DNA of 27,804 nt. It comes from Bacillota bacterium. GTDB lineage: Bacteria > Bacillota > Clostridia > Lachnospirales > Lachnospiraceae. Below are positions 15,716-23,312 of this stretch, piece by piece. The translations under genes and the position numbers were made by a program. The stretch spans positions 1 through 27,804 of the forward strand of contig JAEZNB010000006.1 in assembly GCA_023441965.1 (NCBI GenBank), in the 5' to 3' direction. Under the pieces are notes generated by a model. It did no database searches. It saw nothing but the letters and a program-made list of their open reading frames with translations, and had not been told where the DNA came from. Position 1 is the stretch's first letter. Each line of letters opens with the position of its first letter.

Positions 15716-16452
15716 TCGTACGAATGGAGGAACGGTCCATGAATGCATGGCCCGCTCTTCAATCACATCTTTATGACGGATGGGTCATCAGATTCGCAGA
15801 GGGCTATACCAAAAGGGCCAATTCGGTCTGCCCGATCTATTCCTCTGCCATAGACCTGGAAGAGAAGCTGGATTATTGTGAGAAGCTATATCGTTCTCAG
15901 GGCTTGCCCGTGGTGTATAAGCTGACGAAGGCCTGTTACCCGGCAGATTTGGATCAGGTATTGGAGAGGAGAGGATATTGGCGGTTTGCCGAGACAGCAG
16001 TCCGGATCGCAGAGCTGGCAGAGCATCCCTCCTATGTCAGACCACAGGAGCTTCAGGTGGCGTATAAATTTACAGAGGAATGGATCAATAGCTATCTTGC
16101 CTGCACAGATATGAGTGATACCGGCAGAATTGTAGTGATGAAGAAGCTGCTTCATAATATCATAGAAGACAAGATATGTGTCTGGATTCACCTGGAGGAT
16201 GAGCCGGTTGCCTGTGGCTTCGGAGTGTTTGAGGATGGCTATATGGGAATTTTTGATATAGTGGTTCATCCTAAGTACAGAGGCAGAGGTTATGGCAGAG
16301 CAATCATGCAGAGTCTTATGATGGAGGCCTTGAGTAAGGGGGTACAGAAGGCTTACCTGTCAGTGGTCGTGGGGAATACCATTGCGGAGAAGCTATATGA
16401 CAGTCTGGGCTTTCAGGAAATATACCGTTACTGGTACAGGGAAAGAAGCTGA
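15712..16452 (+). CDS. GNAT-family N-acetyltransferase, two-part
   Basis: The 246-residue protein has a distinctive N-terminal region (MNAWPALQSHLYDGWVIRF, residues 10-28) and a C-terminal GNAT domain with the acetyl-CoA loop HPKYRGRGYGRAI (about residues 184-196) and NTIAEKLYDSLGF after it. Proteins of this pattern are common in Firmicutes and of unknown substrate. It overlaps the small membrane protein gene by four bases and is the last gene of the set that begins at P3. Confidence 0.85.
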   Translation: MIVRMEERSMNAWPALQSHLYDGWVIRFAEGYTKRANSVCPIYSSAIDLEEKLDYCEKLYRSQGLPVVYKLTKACYPADLDQVLERRGYWRFAETAVRIAELAEHPSYVRPQELQVAYKFTEEWINSYLACTDMSDTGRIVVMKKLLHNIIEDKICVWIHLEDEPVACGFGVFEDGYMGIFDIVVHPKYRGRGYGRAIMQSLMMEALSKGVQKAYLSVVVGNTIAEKLYDSLGFQEIYRYWYRERS

Positions 16453-16471
16453 AGCTGATCAGTTTTTCTGT

Positions 16472-16500
16472 TTGTAATATGATAGGATTTATACTATAAT
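16472..16500 (+). promoter_or_regulatory. Probable sigmaA promoter for the CheW-like gene
   Basis: TTGTAA (16472-16477), a 17-base spacer and TATAAT (16495-16500), some 60 bases before the start codon. The stretch TGTAATATGAT at 16473-16483 also resembles the -10 region of P2, but no good -35 matches it. Confidence 0.65.
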
Positions 16501-16562
16501 AGTTATGAATATAAACTGATTGTTACATATGCAAAATATGTCAACTGTACGGAGGATATCAT

Positions 16563-17042
16563 ATGGAGAAGGAATTATTATTGGGAGAAGAGAAGAGAGA
16601 GATTGAAATCCTGGAGTTTACTGCCGGAGGAAACTGCTACGGTGTTGACATTAATGATATCAGGGAGATTCTTCCCTATGATACTATACCTACGAAGATT
16701 CCTAACTCACATCCGTATATCATTGGTCTTATTATGCCCAGAGATTTTCTTATTCCGATTGTAGATATTATGAAAAGCTTAAAGATATCCGATACAAGTA
16801 ACATTGAGCAGAGGTTGGTCATCGTTACAAGCATCAGCAAGATGAACATTGCATTTCTGGTAGATGATGTCATCGGCATGCACAGGACCTCGACAGAATA
16901 TATCGTAAAGCCCGGCAGGAAGCTTAGTACTCCTGTAAAAGGTGCAGTTGTCGCTATCCTGAATCTAGAGGGCAGGAAGCTTGAGATACTGGAGCTGCGT
17001 AAGCTGATTACCGATATCAATCCTGATATCAGACTGGCTTAA
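16563..17042 (+). CDS. CheW-domain protein
   Basis: The 159-residue protein is one CheW-like domain: EILEFTAGGNCYGVDINDIREIL at the start (shown in part), then IPNSHPYIIGLIMPRDFLIPIVDI and FLVDDVIGMHR, the segments that bind receptor and CheA in CheW. CheW couples chemoreceptors to the histidine kinase CheA in the cytoplasm. No other chemotaxis gene is nearby, so this is a solitary copy, and it could serve a receptor-linked pathway other than motility. ACGGAGG lies a few bases before ATG 16563. Confidence 0.85.
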   Translation: MEKELLLGEEKREIEILEFTAGGNCYGVDINDIREILPYDTIPTKIPNSHPYIIGLIMPRDFLIPIVDIMKSLKISDTSNIEQRLVIVTSISKMNIAFLVDDVIGMHRTSTEYIVKPGRKLSTPVKGAVVAILNLEGRKLEILELRKLITDINPDIRLA

Positions 17043-17097
17043 AGAGGGCGAACCCCTTCTACTTATCCATAACGAATGAAAAAATGGACGGTGTCGA

Positions 17098-19011
17098 ATG
17101 GCAAAATGCAGATTATGTAAGAAAAACGTACCGGATGGGATAGAATATTGTGAAGACTGCCTGGATAAGAAGCAGCAGACCGACGAATCTTATCTTGACA
17201 GTTTATTAAATTCGGTTAAAAATAACCCCGATCCCATACGGGACTCCTATAAAAAGCCTCAGGAAACAAGGAATTCTGAGCCGAAAAAAGTAAACAGGAA
17301 AGCAGATGAAATCCGTCCGGACCAGATTGACCCGGCGGATCTTGCTGATTTTGATCAGTATGATCTTAGTGTGGATCTGGATGACCTGATCGTAATCGGA
17401 GATGATGAGCTATTCGGTCATATAGAGGATTTCGATGAGGAGGATAGGACCTCAGCTGAGAAGGAAGACGATTCATACATACAGGATGAGGAGCTATATC
17501 AGACACTTTCAGATGAAGATAGAGTAACTACGCCTAATCTCGAGGATCTCCTTCGGGATATAGACATAGACACAGGGGAGACAGAAGCAGCCCCGGAGAA
17601 TACTGCTTCAGAGGAGAAGGAGCCTAACTATTTCATGTCGGATTCTGATGATTATTCCTATCAACCGCAGGAGGATATTTCGGATCATACCGAGACAGAA
17701 GCAGATACCACCCTGCAGGGTATACAGGATAATATCGACTTGGATTTTCTCAATCAATTAACAAATCCTACGATGGAGGATGCGGAGGAGGAAAGCTTTG
17801 ACCCCTCCCTGGGTGAGCTCTTAAGTGGGTTTGGTCTATCTGAAGGAGAGCCTTCTTATTCCAAGGACCTCTCTGTGAATGAGGTTAGGGGCAGAAATGA
17901 TGCTGTTATGGATCAACCGGAGCAGGCCAAAATGTCAGAGGAGGAGGAATTCTTAAGTCTGCTGGGACAGCTCTCTACAGATGATCCGGTTGCAGCAGAT
18001 GTGCAGGCCATTTCTGAATTATTAAATTACCCTGCAAACAGTTCCCTTACAGAAGGTATGCCAAGCGATGTTGGGGAGGTTTTTTCCGATGCCCTTACAG
18101 CGGTATCGGGTCTGGCGGATCCGGAGGCTAAGCGCAGAAAAAGCAAAAAATCCAAGGATACTACCAAAGGCAAGCAGGAGACAAAAAAGAATAAAGCTAC
18201 GAAGGGGAAGGGCCTCTTCGGTAAGCTGTTCGGCAATGTCGTAGATGATAAGGTTATCAAGGAAGCGAAGAAAAGCAAAGCATCCGATGAGTTGGCAGCT
18301 GCGAAGGAAAAGAAAAAGGGGAAAGGGAAGAAGGGAAAGAAGGATTCTACCGATATCCTTGAAGAGCTTCAGGATGTACCCAGGAAACGACTTCCGATTG
18401 AAGAGGTAGCGGAAGAGCCTAAACCCAAGAAGGAAAAGAAGCCGAAGAAGATAAAAAAGAAGGATATCGAGCTGATCGATGACTATGATGAGATCGAAGG
18501 AAGAATCAACCGCCTCGGTGCCACCGTGGTATTTACCTTCTTTGGTGCTTTGGTAGCCCTGCTTCTGATTGGTACTACCCTGTTCACCTATTCTGTCAGT
18601 ATTAAGAATGCGAAGACCTATTTTGACCGTCAGAAGTATACGGAAGCTTATAATGAGGTCTACGGAATGGAGCTGCGGGACGAGGACATTGAGCTGTATG
18701 AGAGAATCATGACGGTCATGTTTGTGAACAAACAGCTGAATTCCTATAATAATTATTATGCCATGGAGAAATATCCCGAGGCCTTGGATTCACTTATGAA
18801 GGGCTTAAAGCGGTATGACAAGTATATTGAGCTGGCTACTATGCTGGGTATCAAGAGTGACCTGGACTATGTAAGAAATCAGATTATGGGTGAGCTGGAG
18901 CATGTATATCGGTTATCTGAGGAGGAAATCGATGAGCTTCTTCATATAGAAAACCAAAGGGATTACAGTATTGCAGTGTATAATGCCGTGATCGAGAAAA
19001 TGAATTATTAA
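17098..19011 (+). CDS. Unrecognised zinc-ribbon, acidic, lysine-rich membrane protein
   Basis: The 637-residue protein starts with a small CxxC-x10-CxxC zinc-ribbon-like segment (Cys4, 7, 18, 21). A long, very acidic and probably disordered region rich in Asp/Glu follows to about residue 345, then a lysine-rich stretch (about 345-460). One membrane segment lies at about 476-500 (TVVFTFFGALVALLLIGTTL), followed by a 135-residue helical C terminus (YFDRQKYTEAYNEVYGMEL..., YPEALDSLMKGLKRYDK) reminiscent of TPR repeats. The topology is probably cytoplasmic acidic part and external helical part. The function is unknown. The ribosome binding site is weak. It sits 55 bases after the CheW-like gene and 22 bases before hisH. 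Confidence 0.75.
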   Translation: MAKCRLCKKNVPDGIEYCEDCLDKKQQTDESYLDSLLNSVKNNPDPIRDSYKKPQETRNSEPKKVNRKADEIRPDQIDPADLADFDQYDLSVDLDDLIVIGDDELFGHIEDFDEEDRTSAEKEDDSYIQDEELYQTLSDEDRVTTPNLEDLLRDIDIDTGETEAAPENTASEEKEPNYFMSDSDDYSYQPQEDISDHTETEADTTLQGIQDNIDLDFLNQLTNPTMEDAEEESFDPSLGELLSGFGLSEGEPSYSKDLSVNEVRGRNDAVMDQPEQAKMSEEEEFLSLLGQLSTDDPVAADVQAISELLNYPANSSLTEGMPSDVGEVFSDALTAVSGLADPEAKRRKSKKSKDTTKGKQETKKNKATKGKGLFGKLFGNVVDDKVIKEAKKSKASDELAAAKEKKKGKGKKGKKDSTDILEELQDVPRKRLPIEEVAEEPKPKKEKKPKKIKKKDIELIDDYDEIEGRINRLGATVVFTFFGALVALLLIGTTLFTYSVSIKNAKTYFDRQKYTEAYNEVYGMELRDEDIELYERIMTVMFVNKQLNSYNNYYAMEKYPEALDSLMKGLKRYDKYIELATMLGIKSDLDYVRNQIMGELEHVYRLSEEEIDELLHIENQRDYSIAVYNAVIEKMNY

Positions 19012-19033
19012 GCAGAGTAAAGGATGGTTCAGA

Positions 19034-19639
19034 ATGATAGCGATTGTTGATTATGATGCGGGAAATTTAAGAAGTGTTGTTAAGGCGCTGCTTCATCTGG
19101 GAGAAGAACCGGTGATCACTAGGGATCCGCAACAGCTTCATAGGGCGGATAAGGTAATTCTTCCCGGGGTTGGTGCCTTTGGGGATGCGATGAAGAAACT
19201 GCATCATTATCAGCTCGTAGATGTGATCAGAGAGATTGCCGCCAGTGGTAAGCCCCTGTTTGGAATCTGTCTGGGACAGCAGTTGCTCTTCGAAAGCAGT
19301 GTGGAATCGGAGGGAGTGGAGGGCTTATCCATATTGGAGGGTCAGATCCTGCGTATTCCTGATCAGACTGGACTAAAGATACCTCATATGGGCTGGAACT
19401 CCTTAAGCATCTCGCCGGGAGCCAGATTATACAAGGGGATTCCCGATCAGTCCTATGTATATTTTGTCCATTCTTATTATCTTAAAGCAAAGGACGAAAG
19501 CATTGTGGCAGCATCCACCGAGTATGGAACTGTCATTCACGCCTCCATAGAGAAGGACAATATTTTCGCCTGCCAGTTCCACCCGGAGAAGAGCGGAGAT
19601 GTGGGCCTTAAGATATTACAGAATTTCATAGAACTATAA
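19034..19639 (+). CDS. hisH: Imidazole glycerol phosphate synthase, glutaminase subunit HisH
   Basis: The 201-residue protein starts MIAIVDYDAGNLRSV and has the class I glutamine amidotransferase triad: Cys79 (GICLGQQ), His183 and Glu185 (FHPEKSG). HisH frees ammonia from glutamine and passes it to HisF, which makes imidazole glycerol phosphate and AICAR in histidine synthesis. It lies 81 bases before hisF and the two are read in the same direction. hisA, which normally lies between or beside them, is absent from this window. Confidence 0.95.
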   Translation: MIAIVDYDAGNLRSVVKALLHLGEEPVITRDPQQLHRADKVILPGVGAFGDAMKKLHHYQLVDVIREIAASGKPLFGICLGQQLLFESSVESEGVEGLSILEGQILRIPDQTGLKIPHMGWNSLSISPGARLYKGIPDQSYVYFVHSYYLKAKDESIVAASTEYGTVIHASIEKDNIFACQFHPEKSGDVGLKILQNFIEL

Positions 19640-19720
19640 GCAGGAAAGAAGGAGCAATCCGAGGGTAGGATATCAAGCCTGCCGGAGAAAAGCTTAGGAT
19701 GAGCCGATAGGAGAGATGGC

Positions 19721-20482
19721 ATGTATACCAAGAGAATTATCCCCTGCCTGGATGTTCATAACGGAAGGGTAGTAAAGGGAATTAATTTTGTTAACTTAAG
19801 AGACGCCGGGGACCCGGTAGAGGTAGGAGCAGCGTATGACAAAGCCGGGGCGGATGAGCTGGTGTTCCTGGATATCACGGCTTCTTCGGATGCCAGGACA
19901 ATTAAGCTGGATATGGTTCGCCGGGTAGCCGAGACGGTTTTTATTCCCTTTACCGTAGGTGGGGGCATCAGAACGGTGGATGATTTTAAGCTGATTCTGC
20001 GTGAGGGTGCGGACAAGATTGCAGTGAATACAGCTGCCATCTTAAATCCCAGCCTGATCAGTGAAGCGGCAGATAAATTCGGCAGCCAGTGTGTCGTTCT
20101 GGCCATTGATGCAAAACGAAGAGAGGATGGCTCCGGCTGGAACATCTATAAGAACGGCGGTCGGGTTGATATGGGCATCGATGCCGTGGAATGGGCCATG
20201 AAGGGCTGTGAGCTGGGTGCCGGTGAGATCCTGCTGACCAGCATGGATTGTGACGGTACGAAGGAAGGCTATGATCTGGAACTGACCAGAATTATCTCTG
20301 AGAATGTACCTGTTCCTGTCATTGCCTCCGGTGGTGCGGGGACGATGGAGCATTTTTATGATGCATTTACAGAAGGGAAGGCAGATGCGGTTCTGGCAGC
20401 CTCCCTCTTCCATTACAAGGAAATGGAAATTCTGGACTTAAAGAGATACCTTAGAGACAGGGGCGTCAGCGTCAGGCTGTAA
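19721..20482 (+). CDS. hisF: Imidazole glycerol phosphate synthase, cyclase subunit HisF
   Basis: The 253-residue protein has the HisF signature KRIIPCLDVHNGRVVKG and the catalytic acids Asp11 and Asp130 (AIDAK), in a full (beta/alpha)8 barrel with the phosphate-binding loops VGGGIRT and ASGGAG. It uses HisH-derived ammonia and PRFAR to form imidazole glycerol phosphate and AICAR. A GATAGGAGAG site precedes ATG 19721. It forms the synthase with HisH, encoded just upstream. Confidence 0.97.
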   Translation: MYTKRIIPCLDVHNGRVVKGINFVNLRDAGDPVEVGAAYDKAGADELVFLDITASSDARTIKLDMVRRVAETVFIPFTVGGGIRTVDDFKLILREGADKIAVNTAAILNPSLISEAADKFGSQCVVLAIDAKRREDGSGWNIYKNGGRVDMGIDAVEWAMKGCELGAGEILLTSMDCDGTKEGYDLELTRIISENVPVPVIASGGAGTMEHFYDAFTEGKADAVLAASLFHYKEMEILDLKRYLRDRGVSVRL

Positions 20483-20529
20483 TTCCGCTTCCTTCGCAGA
20501 ACCGTTGAAGTGCAGAAAAGAGGTTAAGG

Positions 20530-21204
20530 ATGGGAGCTATAACAAATGATTGGCTGCAGGCTGTCGGTAGTGAATTCCGTCAGCCCTATTACACTGAATT
20601 ATATCAATATATCAGGTACGAATATCATCGCTATACGGTTTATCCGGAGGCTGACCATATCTTTGATGCCTTTCACCTGACACCCTTACAGGAGGTGAAG
20701 GTGGTGATCATCGGACAGGATCCTTATCATAATGAGGGTCAGGCCCACGGTCTCTGTTTCTCGGTACAGTCGGGGATCGATATACCACCTTCCTTGGTCA
20801 ATATCTATAAGGAGCTGCAGGATGATCTGGGCTGCTATATTCCCAACAACGGATATCTGGTAAAATGGGCAAGACAGGGAGTTCTCCTCTTAAACACAGT
20901 ACTGACGGTCAGAGCACACCAGGCCTTCTCCCATCAGGGTAAGGGTTGGGAGCAGTTTACCGATGCGGTGATTCGGGCTGTCAATGAACAGGATCGGCCG
21001 ATTGTATTTATCCTGTGGGGGAAACCGGCACAGGCCAAGAAGAGTATGCTTACGAATCCGAAGCATCTCATTCTGGAAGCGCCTCATCCCAGTCCCCTAT
21101 CCTCCTACCGGGGCTTCTTCGGAAGCAGGCCCTTCAGCAAGACGAATCAGTTCTTAATAAACCATGGAAAAGAGCCAATTGATTGGCAAATTGAAAATAT
21201 TTAG
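20530..21204 (+). CDS. ung: Uracil-DNA glycosylase, family 1
   Basis: The 224-residue protein has motif A GQDPYHNEGQAHGLCFSV with catalytic Asp64, and motif B HPSPLSSYRGFFGSRPFSKT with His186. The length matches other Ung proteins. It cuts uracil from DNA to begin base-excision repair. It begins 48 bases after hisF. A perfect hairpin with a short T-tract follows 6 bases after its stop. Confidence 0.97.
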   Translation: MGAITNDWLQAVGSEFRQPYYTELYQYIRYEYHRYTVYPEADHIFDAFHLTPLQEVKVVIIGQDPYHNEGQAHGLCFSVQSGIDIPPSLVNIYKELQDDLGCYIPNNGYLVKWARQGVLLLNTVLTVRAHQAFSHQGKGWEQFTDAVIRAVNEQDRPIVFILWGKPAQAKKSMLTNPKHLILEAPHPSPLSSYRGFFGSRPFSKTNQFLINHGKEPIDWQIENI

Positions 21205-21209
21205 AGATA

Positions 21210-21245
21210 ACCGTCTGAAGAGTTTTCTGACAGACGGTATTTTCT
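21210..21245 (+). terminator. Intrinsic terminator after ung
   Basis: ACCGTCTG (21210-21217) pairs perfectly with CAGACGGT (21231-21238), followed by ATTTTCTT. It lies between ung and the TPR gene, whose start is 15 bases after it, so it may act as an attenuator if the genes are co-transcribed. Confidence 0.75.
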
Positions 21246-21259
21246 TGAAGGAGAGGCGT

Positions 21260-21697
21260 ATGAATACCACCGGATCGGTGCGAAAGAATAAGAGAGTATT
21301 CTGGATACTTATGATGATTGTCATCCTGATCGGTTGCCTTGGAAGTATCGCTTATCTGCTTTTTATTGGGGCGGATAAGAAGCTGGCAGAGCATAGGCAA
21401 CGGGGAAATGAATATCTGATGAAGGATGATTACCGCGGAGCCAGGGAAGAATTCCTCAAGGCGCTTGAGCTGGAGCCTGAGAATCTTGTAGTGTATGTCC
21501 AGCTGGCTGAAGCCTGCATCGGTTTGGAGGATTACAGGGAAGCGGCAGACTTTCTGGAGCAGGCGCTTGTGATCGCCGAGGAAGGGGAGGCGGCTCCGGA
21601 GCAGTATGAAGTGCTGGTGAATAAGCTGGCAGAATGCTACCGTAACAGTGGTGAGGAAGGGAAGAGGGAAGGGCTCCTAAAGCAGAACTTTCGTTGA
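21260..21697 (+). CDS. Membrane-anchored TPR protein
   Basis: The 145-residue protein has one N-terminal membrane segment (about residues 13-37, FWILMMIVILIGCLGSIAYL) and TPR-type helix pairs after it (GNEYLMKDDYRGAREEFLKA, LELEPENLVVYVQLAEACIG). The TPR part probably faces outward and binds a protein partner. An ATG at 21164 would extend it by 32 residues through the terminator hairpin, but the site AAGGAGAGG before ATG 21260 favours the short form. Confidence 0.8.
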   Translation: MNTTGSVRKNKRVFWILMMIVILIGCLGSIAYLLFIGADKKLAEHRQRGNEYLMKDDYRGAREEFLKALELEPENLVVYVQLAEACIGLEDYREAADFLEQALVIAEEGEAAPEQYEVLVNKLAECYRNSGEEGKREGLLKQNFR

Positions 21698-21742
21698 TTG
21701 ACGGATGGATGATTTTTCAATTCTTTGGAATAATATATGGTA

Positions 21743-21777
21743 AGCATGGTCCTTTGATCTGTAGGTCAAAGGATGCT
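21743..21777 (+). other. Leader hairpin before the permease gene
   Basis: TCCTTTGATC (21750-21759) pairs with GGTCAAAGGA (21764-21773) around the loop TGTA with one G-T pair. AGCA (21743-21746) then pairs with TGCT (21774-21777) below a 3-base bulge. It has no T-tract and lies 14 bases before the permease ribosome binding site, so it may control translation or mark the 5' end of the message. Confidence 0.5.
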
Positions 21778-21805
21778 GAATGATATTATTTTGGAGGATT
21801 GCTCT

Positions 21806-23287
21806 ATGGAATCAAATAAGGAAAAGCAGGAGAAGGGGCTATCTGCCGGTAAGCTGACAATGCTGGCACTGGGCTCGGTGGTCGGTGGTTCCTTCTTTCT
21901 GGGAACCGCAGTCGCTATCAATGCCGCCGGACCGGCTATTATTCTGTCCTACATCGCAGCGGGAGTAATGGTCTATTTTATCCTCTTTGCTTTATCGGAA
22001 ATGACAGTAGCAAATCCTGATTCCGGTTCCTTTCGGACCTTTACTGTTCATGCCTTTGGTCCGGGACCGGGCTTTGTGATAGGCTGGGTCTATTGGACGG
22101 GTATGGTCTTGGCTATGTCCTGTGAAGCCACTGCCGTATCCATTCTGATCAGAGAATGGTTTCCGAATATTTCTGTCCCCTTCTTTGGCAGTCTGATTAT
22201 CATCGGTGTCACCCTTCTTAATCTTCTGGGAGCGGACAAGCTGAGCAGGCTGGAGAGCTGGCTTTCCATGGTGAAGCTGATAACAGTGGTGTTCTTTATC
22301 CTCCTTGGAGCCATGCTGCTGCTGGGTTTGATACCCGGTAATACTTCCGCAGATATAAAGGCAGCAGGCAGTGAGCCCTTTCTTCCGGGTGGGCTTGGAG
22401 GACTGGCAGGCAGTATGCTGATTGTAGTGTTTGCCTATGCCGGCTTTGAAGTAATCGGACTGGCCGCCTCAGAAACGAAGAATCCTCATAAGACGATACC
22501 CAGGGCAATTACCTACACGGTAATATCTCTGATTACCTTATATCTATTGACTGCCGCTGTACTGGTGCTCCTGATACCTACCTCGGAACTGAATGAGAAC
22601 GTTAGTCCCATGGTAGCAGCACTAAGCAGATGGGGCATGGGCTGGGCTGGTTCCCTGATTAACGTGGTGCTGGTGTCTGCCATACTATCTGCTATGCTGG
22701 GAGCTATGTTCTCCCTCGGCAGGATGATGAGGTCACTGGCAGAGGAGGGAGACGCTCCCAAATGGCTGAAGGACAGGACCAATGTGCCTTATAAGGGAAT
22801 CCTCTTCTCCGGCTTCGCAATGCTGCTTGGACTATGGTTTGGCCTGCTGCTCCCCAGAGTGTATCTCTTCCTGATCAGCTCCGGTGGCTTCGCCCTTCTC
22901 TTTACCTATGCCCTTATCCTGGCAACCCACATCAAGCTTCGCAAGGAGCAGGGCTGTCCTCCCAAGGGTAAATGTCAGATGCCCGGTTATCCTTATACCT
23001 CCTGGTTTGCCCTGCTTAGCCTGCTTGCTGTTATTTTCAGCATGCCCTTTATAAAAGGTCAGGGTTCAGGCCTGATTGCCGGACTGATTATGGTGGCCGC
23101 ATATACTTTGATATATCTGATTAAGCGTTATTTCAGCAGCTTCTATATGAAGTCTTTCAGTATTCATATAGACAGCAAGGACTACAAGGCCCGTTATTCC
23201 GAAGAGCTGTCCGAGGAGCTTACAGGATCCGGTAAAGCAGACGTAAGTCATACGGGAACTGGAAAGGATAAGGAGCAAGGTCCATAA
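21806..23287 (+). CDS. Amino-acid permease (APC superfamily)
   Basis: The 493-residue protein has about 12 membrane segments and the APC substrate-binding motif in segment 1 (LALGSVVGGSFFLGTAVAI). GFEVIGLAASETKNPHKTIPRA is the typical segment 6 loop. It most likely imports or exchanges an amino acid using the proton gradient; the specific substrate cannot be told. The charged C terminus is about 60 residues long. The start at 21806 follows TTGGAGGATT; an ATG at 21773 lies inside the leader hairpin. It converges on the minus-strand gene at 23313, with only 25 bases between. Confidence 0.92.
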   Translation: MESNKEKQEKGLSAGKLTMLALGSVVGGSFFLGTAVAINAAGPAIILSYIAAGVMVYFILFALSEMTVANPDSGSFRTFTVHAFGPGPGFVIGWVYWTGMVLAMSCEATAVSILIREWFPNISVPFFGSLIIIGVTLLNLLGADKLSRLESWLSMVKLITVVFFILLGAMLLLGLIPGNTSADIKAAGSEPFLPGGLGGLAGSMLIVVFAYAGFEVIGLAASETKNPHKTIPRAITYTVISLITLYLLTAAVLVLLIPTSELNENVSPMVAALSRWGMGWAGSLINVVLVSAILSAMLGAMFSLGRMMRSLAEEGDAPKWLKDRTNVPYKGILFSGFAMLLGLWFGLLLPRVYLFLISSGGFALLFTYALILATHIKLRKEQGCPPKGKCQMPGYPYTSWFALLSLLAVIFSMPFIKGQGSGLIAGLIMVAAYTLIYLIKRYFSSFYMKSFSIHIDSKDYKARYSEELSEELTGSGKADVSHTGTGKDKEQGP

Positions 23288-23312
23288 CAAGAAGGTTTAT
23301 GGCAATAAGCTC

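Noticed and set aside
21164..21259. Extended start for the TPR gene that would overlap the end of ung and the terminator hairpin
   Set aside because: The extension has no ribosome binding site and would run through the terminator, while ATG 21260 has AAGGAGAGG in front of it.
23282..23302. Bidirectional terminator between the permease and the activase gene
   Set aside because: The CCATAA/TTATGG stem has only six pairs and no T-tract on either side; not strong enough to call.
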